Origin: Shewanella algae
Lineage (GTDB): Bacteria > Pseudomonadota > Gammaproteobacteria > Enterobacterales > Shewanellaceae
Direction: 5' to 3'
Assembly: GCF_009183365.2 (NCBI RefSeq)
Contig: NZ_CP068230.1
Span: forward strand, 3,749,001 to 3,813,000
Length of the DNA stretch: 64,000 bases
Position 1 is the first letter of the stretch, and each line of letters begins with the position of its first letter. The notes below the pieces were generated by a model that ran no database searches, was not told where the DNA came from, and was given only the letters and a program-made list of their open reading frames with translations. Position numbers and translations under genes: made by a program. This document shows, one piece after another, positions 32,698 to 42,197 of the stretch.

Positions 32698-32773
32698 GCC
32701 CGAATAGCTCAGTTGGTAGAGCAGCGGATTGAAAATCCGCGTGTCCCTGGTTCGATTCCGGGTTCGGGCACCA
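32698..32773 (+). tRNA. tRNA-Phe (GAA)
   Basis: 76 nt with encoded CCA. Acceptor GCCCGAA/TTCGGGC, anticodon stem GCGGA/TCCGC with loop TTGAAAA (anticodon GAA), T-loop TTCGATT. Confidence 0.97.
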
Positions 32774-32825
32774 CCTTCAACTTTAAGGTGCTCAGGCGAC
32801 TGAGGAAATTGCAAGGCTGTACAGT

Positions 32826-32912
32826 GCAGGTGTGGTGGAATTGGTAGACACGCCAGCTTCAGGTGCTGGTGCCCTCACGGGCGTGGAAGTTCAAGTCTTC
32901 TCACCTGTACCA
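32826..32912 (+). tRNA. tRNA-Leu (CAG), copy 1
   Basis: 87-nt class II tRNA with encoded CCA. Acceptor GCAGGTG/CACCTGT, anticodon stem CCAGC/GCTGG around TTCAGGT (anticodon CAG), long variable arm TGCCCTCACGGGCGT. Confidence 0.97.
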
Positions 32913-32952
32913 CTTTGCAATAATAGTTAGCTGTACGTTAGACTCTAAGTGT

Positions 32953-33039
32953 GCAGGTGTGGTGGAATTGGTAGACACGCCAGCTTCAGGTGCTGGTGCC
33001 CTCACGGGCGTGGAAGTTCAAGTCTTCTCACCTGTACCA
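32953..33039 (+). tRNA. tRNA-Leu (CAG), copy 2
   Basis: Identical to copy 1 over the mature 87 nt; spacer of 40 bp from copy 1. Confidence 0.97.
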
Positions 33040-33071
33040 ATTAACACATAAAGAGTCGAAATGAAAACAGT

Positions 33072-33158
33072 GCAGGTGTGGTGGAATTGGTAGACACGCC
33101 AGCTTCAGGTGCTGGTGCCCTCACGGGCGTGGAAGTTCAAGTCTTCTCACCTGTACCA
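33072..33158 (+). tRNA. tRNA-Leu (CAG), copy 3
   Basis: Identical to copies 1 and 2 over 87 nt; spacer of 32 bp. Last gene of the cluster, followed by a terminator. Confidence 0.97.
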
Positions 33159-33166
33159 ATCATTTA

Positions 33167-33190
33167 AACCTCGCGATGCGAGGTTTTTTT
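33167..33190 (+). terminator. Terminator of the tRNA cluster
   Basis: AACCTCGC-GAT-GCGAGGTT followed by six Ts, 8 bp after the last CCA. Confidence 0.88.
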
Positions 33191-33323
33191 GTATCCAAAA
33201 TTTGCCTCTCTCTCGTCTCACGCGCTTCATACTTTTTTGCTATACCTTTTGTATGGCTCAACAAATTGGAATGACAGAGCCTGATCCAAGGATGTATTAC
33301 CCTCTGGACTAAGGTTCTCAAGC

Positions 33324-34946
33324 ATGAAGTTACAACTGAAACACAAGATGTTGCTCGGTATGGCCGTGCCTCTTCTCTTGATGCTACTACTCTGTGGTAT
33401 CGCCATCAATATCATGAACAAAATCGACTCAGGGGTAGAAAATATCTACAGCGACCGGGTTGTACCACTCAAAGATCTCAAAAGCATTGGCGATGATTAT
33501 GCCGTCTTTGTCATAGATGCCATCAATAAGGCCAATGCCGGAGATTTCAGTGCCGAACAAGCCAGAACCGCACTGGATGAAGCAGACAAGAGCATCAAAC
33601 AGAGATGGCAGGACTACACAGCTACTCAGTTAACCGCCAGAGAGTCACAACTGGTCAATGAGGCCAAGCGGCTGTTTATTCCCGCCGATGAGCAAATAAA
33701 ACGTCTGCAAAATAAATTGGCCACCATGAGCGGTAATATTCAGGGCCAGCTCAGCCAGGAAATTATTCCTCTCTATCAGGTGATAGACCCCATCAGTGGC
33801 AAGATTGCCGAGTTGGTGACCCTGCAATTGGATGTCGCCAGGCAGGAAAGAGATCAGGCTCAGAACCTTTACTCCTCTTCCGTTGTGCTGTTTATCTCTC
33901 TGGTCAGTGTGGCAATTATCGCCAGCTTGCTGCTCAGTGTTTGGGTCAATCGCAGCGTCATGTTACCCATAGGCGATATTCTCACCCAGCTGAAGAAAAT
34001 TCGCAGCGACTCAGACTTAACCGTGCAGTTCAAAACCTTCAACGCCGACGAGCTGGGGCAGATATCCGATAACTTAAGAGATGTGATATCTCACCTCAGG
34101 GGGATACTCAACAACATTGCCAATGCCGCCAATACGGTCAGCGACTCGGCGACCGAGCTCTCAAGCTTCACCCAACAAACCAACGAGCGCATGCACAGAC
34201 AACAGGCCGAGACAGAGCAGACGGCTACCGCCATGAATGAAATGACCGCCACAGTCTCCGAAGTAGCCCAAAGTACCACGGCCGCTGCCGACTCGGCCCA
34301 CAGCGCCGATGCCAGTGCCGCCAATGGCGATTCAATAGTGCAGGAGTCGATTGCCAGCATGGTGGCACTCTCAGCGCAAATTCAGGGTACGGCGCAGGTG
34401 ATCACCCATCTGGCCAATGAAAGCCAAAACATAGGCAGGGTACTGGATGTGATTAAGGGAATTGCCGAGCAGACCAATCTGCTGGCACTGAACGCCGCCA
34501 TTGAAGCGGCCAGGGCCGGCGAGCAGGGCCGGGGTTTTGCCGTGGTGGCCGATGAGGTAAGAACCCTTGCCAGTCGCACCCACAGCTCAACCCAGGAGAT
34601 TGAGTCCATGATAGCCACCCTGCAGACAGGTGTGCAGGAGGCGGTGACAGCCATGGAGCAAGGCATCACTCAGGTCGAGCAGGCCAACAGCAAGGCCAAT
34701 ATGGCCGGCGAGGCCTTGAAAGAGATAGTGGTGTCAGTCGACTCCATCGCCCAGCTCAATACTCATATCGCCACCGCAGCCGAAGAGCAAAGCAGTGTGG
34801 CGGAGGATATCAATCGCAGCATTATAGCAATAAGCGACATCACCCAACAATCGGCCCAGGCAGCCAACGAGTTGACCGAGTCGGTCAGCAACTTAAGCCA
34901 TCTGGCGGAAAACATGCGCGCCGAAGTGGCCCGCTTCCGTCTCTAA
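33324..34946 (+). CDS. Methyl-accepting chemotaxis protein
   Basis: 540 aa. TM1 about 11-30 (LLGMAVPLLLMLLLCGIAI), a four-helix-bundle periplasmic domain (about 31-185), TM2 about 187-208, HAMP, then the signalling coiled coil with EQTNLLALNAAIEAARAGEQ at the tip. No receptor C-terminal pentapeptide. Convergent with another chemoreceptor gene. Ligand not predictable. Confidence 0.95.
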   Translation: MKLQLKHKMLLGMAVPLLLMLLLCGIAINIMNKIDSGVENIYSDRVVPLKDLKSIGDDYAVFVIDAINKANAGDFSAEQARTALDEADKSIKQRWQDYTATQLTARESQLVNEAKRLFIPADEQIKRLQNKLATMSGNIQGQLSQEIIPLYQVIDPISGKIAELVTLQLDVARQERDQAQNLYSSSVVLFISLVSVAIIASLLLSVWVNRSVMLPIGDILTQLKKIRSDSDLTVQFKTFNADELGQISDNLRDVISHLRGILNNIANAANTVSDSATELSSFTQQTNERMHRQQAETEQTATAMNEMTATVSEVAQSTTAAADSAHSADASAANGDSIVQESIASMVALSAQIQGTAQVITHLANESQNIGRVLDVIKGIAEQTNLLALNAAIEAARAGEQGRGFAVVADEVRTLASRTHSSTQEIESMIATLQTGVQEAVTAMEQGITQVEQANSKANMAGEALKEIVVSVDSIAQLNTHIATAAEEQSSVAEDINRSIIAISDITQQSAQAANELTESVSNLSHLAENMRAEVARFRL

Positions 34947-34953
34947 CTCGCTG

Positions 34954-34978
34954 AGGGCCCTTCGGGGCCTATTTTTTA
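34954..34978 (+). terminator. Terminator after the 33324 chemoreceptor gene
   Basis: AGGGCCC-TTC-GGGGCCT (imperfect stem) followed by ATTTTTTATT, 8 bp after the stop. Confidence 0.7.
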
Positions 34979-35114
34979 TTCCCTGCCAGCTCCAAGCCTT
35001 TTGTGAACCAAAAACCTTTTACTTCAATCCCTGACAGACTCCTCGAAAAAAGCCGTCTGCACAGCAGAGCAAAAAAGAGCCACAACCGCTAAAGACTACG
35101 ACTGCAACTAAAAC

Positions 35115-35139
35115 AAAACCGCGGACATGCCGCGGTTTT
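35115..35139 (-). terminator. Terminator for the 35157 chemoreceptor gene
   Basis: AAAACCGCGG-ACATG-CCGCGGTTTT, perfect stem with A/T ends, 18 bp beyond the stop of the minus-strand gene; it can work in both directions. Confidence 0.82.
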
Positions 35140-35156
35140 CACCTGTGCCTGGAAAA

Positions 35157-37019
35157 CTAGATTTTGAATTGGCTCACCGCCTGATGCAGGTAATCGGCGC
35201 GGTGGCGAACCTCATCGGATGCAGTGGCATTCTCTTCTGCCGCCTGAGCCGATTCCTCGGCAATATCGCGGATCACCACCACGTTCTTGTTCACCTCGGC
35301 GGCCACCATACTCTGCTCTTCAATGGCGGCGGCTATCTGAGTGCTCATGTCCATGATATTGGTGACATCGGCATTGATCTGCGCAAGCAAGGTGCCGGCA
35401 CTGGCCGCCTGTTGGGCACTCTCACCGCCCTGCTTCTGACTCTGCTCCATGATATCCACAATCGAATGGGTACGGCTCTGCAGGGTTTGAATGATGCTGG
35501 CAATCTCTTCGGTCGACTCCTGAGTTCGCATCGCCAGACTGCGCACCTCATCGGCCACCACAGCAAAGCCTCTGCCTTGCTCACCGGCCCTGGCCGCCTC
35601 AATGGCAGCGTTCAGTGCCAACAGATTAGTTTGTTCGGCGATACCGCGGATCACATCCAGTACGCTGCCTATGGTCTGACTGTCTTTTTCAAGCTCGGCC
35701 ACCACATTGGCCGAGTCATCCAACTGCTGTGCCAAAGACTGGATCTTGCTGATGGTATCCTCAACGCCAATCTGACCTTCCTGGGCATTGTGGTGGGTCT
35801 GCTCCGCCTTACCGGCGGCCAGTTCGGTATTCTTGGCAATCTCGTCTATGGTGGCGCCCATCTCGGTGATCGCTGTGGCAACCATATCGGTTTCATTCAG
35901 TTGCTTGGACACACCTTCCGAGGCGCTGATGGCGTTGCGGGACAGCTCTTCACAGGACTGGCGCATGGCATCAACAGATTCGATAACCTGCTCGATCAGC
36001 TTCTGGAAACTCTCCACCATGCTGTTGAAATGACGTCCTATCATGCCCAGTTCATCGTTGGAGCCCACATCGCAGCGTAGTGACAGATCTTTTTGCTGCT
36101 CAATGCGGGAAATAACGCCTGTGATACGCTCGACCGGCCCCATGATGCTGCGGATAATCACCACGGTGCTAATCACCAGCACCAAGGCGATCAGGCCAAA
36201 CAGCGCCAATCCCAGCATGAAGCTGTTCTGCTGCTCGTTTTCCACCTTGGCTATCGCCAACTCTCTCAGCTTGGTGGATGAGCTTTCCGTGGCAAAGATC
36301 GCCTCTCGCAGCTGCCCCATCATGCCCTTGGACTCGTCGAGTCCCAGCTGCTGTTCCTTGGCCACCAAACTCTTGAAGCTTTGCTGGTACTTGCTCATCA
36401 GTTGCTCAATATTGCTACGAACACTGTAGTCCAGCAAACTGGCGCTCAAGGCTTCATTGAAGCGTTCAATATTGCTATCAAACTTATTGAGGTAGCTGAG
36501 ATCCCGCCGCAACATAAAGTCTTTCTCGTTACGCCTCAGTTGCAGCATCAACACCATAAGCTCTGGCACGTTATGTTCTGCCACCAAGCTTTCGACATTG
36601 TGCACCGCAGAGCGTAACTCACCGTAGAGGCCACTCTTGGGATCCAGGCCTATCTCCTGTTGCAATTTCACCACACCGGCAAACAACTGTCGGTAGCTGG
36701 CCAAATCACGGTTAAAGCTGTTTATTGGTGCCTCGGGGAGATCATACTCCTTGAAGATGACCGCCAACTCTTGCATCAACTGCGCCGTGGCCTGTGCTTC
36801 CTGCTGATGTATCTCGACATACTTGAGATCCTGGCGGCCAAAAAAATCCTTTTCATTCTTGCGCATGCTTAATACTTCTTTGTCCAGCTCAACCACTTTC
36901 TGGATAGCGATGGACAGTTCAGTCTGCACCGAGCTGGAATATTGCTGCAGTGCAAACATCAATACCAAGGCGCCTATCGAAACAGCGGCACTCAGTAACA
37001 ACTTGTGGCGAATAAGCAT
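35157..37019 (-). CDS. Methyl-accepting chemotaxis protein with helical bimodular-type sensor
   Basis: 620 aa. TM1 is about 7-27, then a long all-helical periplasmic region (about 28-270) with two repeats of an MRKNEKDFFGRQDLKY / LRRNEKDFMLRRDLSY motif, as in HBM (helical bimodular) sensors such as McpS. TM2 about 272-292, HAMP, and the conserved tip EQTNLLALNAAIEAARAGEQ. HBM receptors often sense organic acids. Subtype assignment is by motif recall. Confidence 0.92.
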   Translation of the reverse strand: MLIRHKLLLSAAVSIGALVLMFALQQYSSSVQTELSIAIQKVVELDKEVLSMRKNEKDFFGRQDLKYVEIHQQEAQATAQLMQELAVIFKEYDLPEAPINSFNRDLASYRQLFAGVVKLQQEIGLDPKSGLYGELRSAVHNVESLVAEHNVPELMVLMLQLRRNEKDFMLRRDLSYLNKFDSNIERFNEALSASLLDYSVRSNIEQLMSKYQQSFKSLVAKEQQLGLDESKGMMGQLREAIFATESSSTKLRELAIAKVENEQQNSFMLGLALFGLIALVLVISTVVIIRSIMGPVERITGVISRIEQQKDLSLRCDVGSNDELGMIGRHFNSMVESFQKLIEQVIESVDAMRQSCEELSRNAISASEGVSKQLNETDMVATAITEMGATIDEIAKNTELAAGKAEQTHHNAQEGQIGVEDTISKIQSLAQQLDDSANVVAELEKDSQTIGSVLDVIRGIAEQTNLLALNAAIEAARAGEQGRGFAVVADEVRSLAMRTQESTEEIASIIQTLQSRTHSIVDIMEQSQKQGGESAQQAASAGTLLAQINADVTNIMDMSTQIAAAIEEQSMVAAEVNKNVVVIRDIAEESAQAAEENATASDEVRHRADYLHQAVSQFKI

Positions 37020-37312
37020 GGTGTTACCTCAATAAAAAACAGTCACTCTAAAAAAATAGTCGCAATTCTGTTGCCGTGTTAGCTGAGTTAATCCGGTAAC
37101 AAAAATGTCACCTTATATTGTCAATGATTAACCTATTGAAAAACAGTCACTAGCCTTGTCACAGTGCAAAAAAAACTAAAAAAAATTCTATTAACTGAGT
37201 CAAAAAAACCGAAAGCGCCAAGCATCTGTCTTTCATGAGGGTTTTTGCCTTTCAAACAACAATTGCATACAGTATTCAAAAATTTAAAATGCACACAAGG
37301 AAGCGCAACACC

Positions 37313-38269
37313 ATGAAAATCATTCCAGCAGAGCAAATCCAACAGGTGTTGGATTTCCCATCCCTGATAACCGCCCTCAAACATAGCTTTGCCAACGCCC
37401 CCGATCTTCCCAAGCGAAACCTTTACCCGCTGGACAACAGCAGCAAGGATGCCTTCGCCGTACTACCGGCTTGGGATGATTCGGCAATTGCCGTCAAGGC
37501 ATTCAGTTACTTTCCGGAAAACCCCAGTCGCAATGCCGAGCTCAAGAGCCTCTACTCGCAGATACTGTTATTCAGCCGGGAAACAGGGGAACCCTTGGCT
37601 TTACTTGATGGCACCAGCATTACCTACTGGCGTACAGCGGCCGTCTCGGCCTTGGCCGCTGCTTCACTGGCACGGGAAGATGCCAGTCACCTGTTGCTGT
37701 TCGGCACTGGTAATCTGGCAAGCTATATGGCACTGGCTCATGCCGCCGTCAGACCGATAACCGAAATCGCTATCCGGGGCCGCAGCCGGGATAAGGCTGC
37801 CAGGGTAATGGAACAGATAGGTGCTAAACGCCCGGATATCCGACTCAGTTTTTGCGAGGAGATAGAGCGGGATGTTGCCAACGCCGATATCATCAGCTGC
37901 GCCACCGGCAGCCCCGTGCCTCTGTTTGATGGCAACTGGGTAACACCCGGTACCCATGTCGATCTGGTAGGCAATCATCATCAGGATGCGCGGGAGTGCG
38001 ATACCAAGCTGGTGCTCAGATCTCAGGTCTTTGTCGATAACCGCAGCAATGTGTTTGCCGAGGCCGGAGAACTGCTGCTCCCCAAGGCCGAAGGCGTATT
38101 CCACCTGGAGCAGGTTAGCGCCGAGCTGGCCGAGCTTTGCCGCGCAGAACACAGCGGCAGACAAAACCGCGAGGAAATCACCCTGTTCAAGAGTGTTGGC
38201 AGCGCCTTGGGAGATTTATCGGCCGCCAATCTGGTGTATCGCACCCTGTATCCAGGCGATAACACTTGA
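37313..38269 (+). CDS. Ornithine cyclodeaminase/mu-crystallin family enzyme
   Basis: 318 aa from ATG 37313, where the family N-terminus MKIIPAEQIQQVLDF starts; upstream residues are not family-like. Core features: RTAAVSALAAASLAR, the NAD(P)-binding LLFGTGNLASYMALAHA, ISCATGSPVPLFDG and DLVGNHHQDARE. Members reduce delta1-pyrroline-2-carboxylate, deaminate ornithine to proline, or reduce other cyclic imines; the sequence does not fix which. Single-gene unit followed by a terminator. Confidence 0.88.
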   Translation: MKIIPAEQIQQVLDFPSLITALKHSFANAPDLPKRNLYPLDNSSKDAFAVLPAWDDSAIAVKAFSYFPENPSRNAELKSLYSQILLFSRETGEPLALLDGTSITYWRTAAVSALAAASLAREDASHLLLFGTGNLASYMALAHAAVRPITEIAIRGRSRDKAARVMEQIGAKRPDIRLSFCEEIERDVANADIISCATGSPVPLFDGNWVTPGTHVDLVGNHHQDARECDTKLVLRSQVFVDNRSNVFAEAGELLLPKAEGVFHLEQVSAELAELCRAEHSGRQNREEITLFKSVGSALGDLSAANLVYRTLYPGDNT

Positions 38270-38394
38270 ATCTGCCCGCTCCCGGTCATTGGACTCGGCC
38301 AAATAACTGCAACAGAATAAAGCGTAGAAAACAGCCTATAATTGACAGTTAACAATAAAATCTAATAGATTGATTAACAATGACTTTTAAATAG

Positions 38395-38430
38395 AATCCT
38401 TCAGTAAGCAAAATACTGGAGGATTTTTTT
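38395..38430 (+). terminator. Terminator after the cyclodeaminase-family gene
   Basis: AATCCTTCAGTA-AGCAAAA-TACTGGAGGATT, near-perfect stem, followed by seven Ts. Confidence 0.82.
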
Positions 38431-38506
38431 AATTCTTTTTTAAACCTTTTAAGCGGGTCAAACTATCCAATTACCATGACTCGCCCAAACCATTAAGGAC
38501 AGCCCA

Positions 38507-39064
38507 GTGAATGCCAGCCCGCAGCTGACAGAAACCAGATACCAGCAAGAAGTGGACTTCCCGCTGGTGCAGCGTGCCCGTTTGGGGGACAAGCTTGCCT
38601 TCGCCGAGCTCTACCGTCTGCACCATGGCAGAGTCTATGCACTGTGTTTGCACCTGGCCGGCCAGGTGCCACTGGCAGAAGAGATGACCCAGGACTGCTT
38701 TATCCGTGCCTGGGAGAAGCTGGACCAATTCCGCGGTGAAAGCAAATTCAGTACCTGGCTGCACAGCCTGAGCGTCAATCAGGCACTGAGTAGTTTGAAA
38801 AAACAGCGCAGCTTCTGGGCCAGATTTCTGCCTGTGACCACAGAGGCAGACACAGAAGAGTCGACCACAACCCACACGGAGGAAACCTCTGTGTTGGAGC
38901 GCAAGATCCTCAAGTTACCCGAGCGGGCCAGAGTCGTGTTTGTGCTGTTTGCCATTGAGGGCTACAGCCATGAAGAGATAGCCGCCATGATGGGCACAAG
39001 TACCGGCACCAGCAAGGCGCAGTACCACAGGGCAAGAAACTTGCTTCAGGAGATGTTGTCATGA
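38507..39064 (+). CDS. ECF-type RNA polymerase sigma factor
   Basis: 185 aa, GTG start with AAGGA 7 nt upstream. Region 2 is recognisable in AFAELYRLHHGRVYALCLHL and EEMTQDCFIRAWEKLDQFRGES, with FSTWLHSLSVNQAL closing it. Region 4 is LPERARVVFVLFAIEGYSHEEIAAMMGTS, a helix-turn-helix for the -35 element. Its stop overlaps the next gene by 4 bp, so it is coupled to a membrane protein that is probably its anti-sigma factor. ECF subgroup not assigned. Confidence 0.92.
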   Translation: MNASPQLTETRYQQEVDFPLVQRARLGDKLAFAELYRLHHGRVYALCLHLAGQVPLAEEMTQDCFIRAWEKLDQFRGESKFSTWLHSLSVNQALSSLKKQRSFWARFLPVTTEADTEESTTTHTEETSVLERKILKLPERARVVFVLFAIEGYSHEEIAAMMGTSTGTSKAQYHRARNLLQEMLS

Positions 39065-39582
39065 ACAAGCAGCCAACATTGGAACAACTGATAGAACAAC
39101 TGCCACGGGAAAAAACACCCGAGCGCGACCTCTGGCCTGAAATCGCCGCCAGGCTGGAACAATCTCAGCCACCCAAGGCCGCAAAATCCAGCAACGGCTG
39201 GCGTAATCTGGCTATCGCCTGCAGCCTGCTGTTGGTGTCCCTGCTCGGCTATCAGGGATTGCAGCAAACCCAAAGCCGTGTCGACCCACAGATGCTGGCC
39301 ATGCTGGAGCAGTTGCAGTATCAACACCAACAACAGGTGAAACAACTGGAAGCCAGTGTCAATTTCGGCCAATGGCAAAAGGTCAGCATGACCACGCCGC
39401 TCAGTCGCGGCATAGATGAACTCAGGGAAGCCGCAACGCAGATATTCCAGGCACTAAAACAAGACCCGACCGATCAACAACTTTGGCAACTCTGGCTTTG
39501 GGTACAGCAAAGGGAGATAGAGCTGCTCACCCGGGGTGAACAACTGCCAACTCAACTCGACCAACAAGGAATCAGCATATGA
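39061..39582 (+). CDS. Single-pass membrane protein, probable anti-sigma factor
   Basis: 173 aa. A short cytoplasmic segment (about 1-45, TLEQLIEQLPREKTPERDLWPEI) precedes one TM helix at about 48-66 (LAIACSLLLVSLLGYQGL) and a helical Gln-rich periplasmic part. The topology and the position between an ECF sigma gene and a secreted effector, with 4-bp overlaps on both sides, suggest an anti-sigma factor. No zinc motif (HxxxCxxC) is seen, so it is not a ZAS-type. The role is inferred from context. Confidence 0.7.
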   Translation: MNKQPTLEQLIEQLPREKTPERDLWPEIAARLEQSQPPKAAKSSNGWRNLAIACSLLLVSLLGYQGLQQTQSRVDPQMLAMLEQLQYQHQQQVKQLEASVNFGQWQKVSMTTPLSRGIDELREAATQIFQALKQDPTDQQLWQLWLWVQQREIELLTRGEQLPTQLDQQGISI

Positions 39583-40517
39583 ACAAGATATCACTAACCC
39601 TACTCTCCTCAGCCCTGCTGCTGAGCCCGGTATTGCATGCGGCCGAGAAGGTCGATCAAAGCGCGGCGCTGGAGTCCGGAGCCAAATTGAATATCAAGAT
39701 CCAACGGGGAGAGGTGAAGATCCGCAGTTGGGACAAGGCTGAAGTCGCCATCAAGGGCAAGCTGGATGAGCTCAGTGAAGGCCTGGTGTTTGGTCAGCAG
39801 GGCGGTAGCTTTGTTATCGAAGACAAGCTGCCCAAGAGCTATAACAGCCGGGACAAAGACGGCTCAAAACTGGAGATCTTTCTGCCCGCCACAGTCAATA
39901 TGAAGCTTAAAGGCGTTTCCGCTGATTATGACCTGCAAGGATTGGAGGGTGAGATCAGCTCGGCCAATGTCAGTGGCGATATCAAGGGCCAGGATCTCAA
40001 AGGCAATCTGCAACTGACAACGGTTTCCGGCAGTATCCACACCCAGAGGAACCAGGGTGAACTGTATCTGGAAACTGTTTCCGGCGACATTGAGGATAAA
40101 CAGAGTCTGGGCAAGGTGAGTTATCGCCTGGTGAGCGGCAAACTGAACGCCGAGAGTGATGCCATAGAAGTGGAGCTGGATCAGGTCTCGGGCAAGAGTC
40201 AGTTGACCCTGAATACTCCCGAGTCACTCAAGGCCAGAACCGTCAGTGGCGACTTGAGTATTGCCATGCAGAGCCTGGCCGGCAATGCCAATGTCGATAG
40301 CGTCAGTGGCGATATTGAACTCAAGTTTGCCAAACTGCCGAATGCCGCCTTTGATATCAGCGGTGGCCCAGGTGGCAAGATTGACAACCAACTGACTCAG
40401 GACTCACCGAAAAAAGCCAAGTACACCAAGGCTGAATCGCTGCAGTTCCAAAGCGGTTCCGGCCAGGCCGATGTCAATATCAACACCATCAGCGGCCGGA
40501 TTAAACTGCAGCAATAA
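39579..40517 (+). CDS. Exported DUF4097-type beta-repeat protein
   Basis: 312 aa. Signal peptide NKISLTLLSSALLLSPVLHAA, then a run of repeated strands of the form xVSGDIxxxxxxGxxxLxTVSG (six or more turns between about 115 and 250), typical of DUF4097 right-handed beta-helix/adhesin-like proteins. Coupled to the anti-sigma-like gene by a 4-bp overlap. Such proteins often sit in ECF or LiaF/PspC-like envelope-stress operons; the mechanism is unknown. Confidence 0.85.
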   Translation: MNKISLTLLSSALLLSPVLHAAEKVDQSAALESGAKLNIKIQRGEVKIRSWDKAEVAIKGKLDELSEGLVFGQQGGSFVIEDKLPKSYNSRDKDGSKLEIFLPATVNMKLKGVSADYDLQGLEGEISSANVSGDIKGQDLKGNLQLTTVSGSIHTQRNQGELYLETVSGDIEDKQSLGKVSYRLVSGKLNAESDAIEVELDQVSGKSQLTLNTPESLKARTVSGDLSIAMQSLAGNANVDSVSGDIELKFAKLPNAAFDISGGPGGKIDNQLTQDSPKKAKYTKAESLQFQSGSGQADVNINTISGRIKLQQ

Positions 40518-40528
40518 TCAGCTGTATC

Positions 40529-40560
40529 GCACCAAGGCGATTGCCTTGGTGCCTTTTCTT
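40529..40560 (+). terminator. Terminator of the ECF operon
   Basis: GCACCAAGGC-GATT-GCCTTGGTGC then CTTTTCTT, 12 bp after the stop; it also overlaps the end of convergent rsuA. Confidence 0.85.
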
Positions 40561-41252
40561 CAGCCTACCGAGGCTATCTCGGCTTCGGTCAGATAACGCC
40601 ACTCACCGGGTTCCAGTTCACTATCCAGCTCTATGGCACCGATTGACTCACGATGCAGGGCTTCCACTTTATTGCCCACAGCGGCAAACATACGTTTCAC
40701 CTGATGATATTTGCCTTCGGTAATGGTCAACAAGACTTCGGTCGGGCTAATCAGCTGCAGCTGCGCCGGCCGGGTCAGCCCCTCTTCCCGGTGCAGCGCC
40801 AGGCCGGCGGCAAATTGTGGGATCAAGTCTTCAGTAACTGGGCTGGCCAGCCACACCCGGTAGCGTTTGCCGCATTCCTTCTTGGGAGAGGTTAGCTTGT
40901 GCGACCACTGACCATCATCGGTAATCAACACCAGACCTGTGGTATCAGCATCCAGGCGCCCGGCAATGTGCAGATTCTCGGGCTTTTCGATCTCCAGTAG
41001 ACTGATGACCGAAGGATAGACCTCATCCACGGTTGAGCAGATGGTATCGACCGGCTTATGCAACATCAGATATCTGTTGCCTATCAAGCTGATAGGTTCA
41101 CCATCGAAACACACTCTCATGCCATCACGCACCTTGAAGCTGGAGTCCTTGACGATTTCACCATCGACACTGATTTCACCGCGGTGCAGCGCCTTCTTGG
41201 CCATGGAACGGGTCAGCTCTGTAGACTCACAGATAAATTTATCTAAACGCAC
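40560..41252 (-). CDS. rsuA: 16S rRNA pseudouridine516 synthase
   Basis: 230 aa from GTG 41252, which gives the family start RLDKFICESTELTRS and the length of E. coli RsuA (231 aa). A TTG at 41288 would add 12 residues without family support. S4 domain about 1-60, then the catalytic AGRLDADTTGLVLITDDG with its Asp near 101. Acts on 16S U516. Convergent with the DUF4097 gene. Confidence 0.92.
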   Translation of the reverse strand: MRLDKFICESTELTRSMAKKALHRGEISVDGEIVKDSSFKVRDGMRVCFDGEPISLIGNRYLMLHKPVDTICSTVDEVYPSVISLLEIEKPENLHIAGRLDADTTGLVLITDDGQWSHKLTSPKKECGKRYRVWLASPVTEDLIPQFAAGLALHREEGLTRPAQLQLISPTEVLLTITEGKYHQVKRMFAAVGNKVEALHRESIGAIELDSELEPGEWRYLTEAEIASVG

Positions 41253-41401
41253 TTGGCTATCCAACCTCTTGAGTTTATGCCGTGTCAATTGCGCGCCATT
41301 ATGGAGCCTGACGGACTAAAGGGCAAAGACTTGCTTGCGTACCAGCTACACCGGCTGCAGACTCGGGATATCCACCTCACGATAAGGCCATCTAGCCTAA
41401 T

Positions 41402-42007
41402 ATGCAGACCGATATTCAAGACTCTCAAGCCGCCAATAACTCCTTGACTGAAACCGACAACCCGGCCTTGGCGAAAATTTATCACAAGATGATCAGCGGC
41501 GAGGAATATTGCTGTGTGGATCCTGAACTGCTGCGTTTTCGTGCCAAACAGCAAGGGCTAAACCGCAAAGCCAATCTGGATCCCGATGGCCATATTCCTC
41601 CAGGACTACTGCCCAATCTGGCACCGAGTGCCATGATCTGCACGCCATTCTTTGTCAGTTATGGCATCAATCTGCAACTGGCATCCGGAGTATTTATCAA
41701 TACCAACGCCACTTTGCAGGACAATGCCCCCATCACAATCGGCGCCAACAGCATGCTGGGCCCCAATGTGCAGTGCTATACGGCAACCCACCCGCTGGAG
41801 GCAACTCCCCGCATTGCCGGGCTGGAAACCGCCCGCGCCATACATATAGGTGAGCGGGTTTGGATCGGGGGTGGCGCCATCATATTGCCAGGCGTGCACA
41901 TAGGTGACGAGGCTGTCGTCGCAGCCGGCAGCGTGGTCACCAAGGATGTACCCGCCAGCACCCTGGTGGCCGGAAATCCAGCGCGGGTCAAACGCTCACT
42001 CAAATAA
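41402..42007 (+). CDS. Maltose/galactoside O-acetyltransferase family
   Basis: 201 aa. N-terminal NodL/Maa-type cap (ALAKIYHKMISGEEYCCVDPELLRFR), then left-handed beta-helix hexapeptide repeats with FVSYGINLQLASGVFINTNATLQD, the catalytic His in TATHPLE, and VWIGGGAIILPGVHIGDEAVVAAGSVVTKDV at the C-terminus. Transfers acetyl from acetyl-CoA to sugars; the acceptor is unknown. Confidence 0.9.
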   Translation: MQTDIQDSQAANNSLTETDNPALAKIYHKMISGEEYCCVDPELLRFRAKQQGLNRKANLDPDGHIPPGLLPNLAPSAMICTPFFVSYGINLQLASGVFINTNATLQDNAPITIGANSMLGPNVQCYTATHPLEATPRIAGLETARAIHIGERVWIGGGAIILPGVHIGDEAVVAAGSVVTKDVPASTLVAGNPARVKRSLK

Positions 42008-42197
42008 GCGCCTGTAACCTTTGCTTACAACTCCCGCGGCGCCGAGGCTCGCTGTCATCGCTACGGGACTTGTTTACATTCCCACACAGGCCTTAACATA
42101 GGCATCACTGCGGTTTTTCCCGAACAAACGGGTGTGCAGCCAATCTGATAAAAATGTCCCCTCGCGGGACACCAAAGAACAAAGAAAAGGAAACAGC

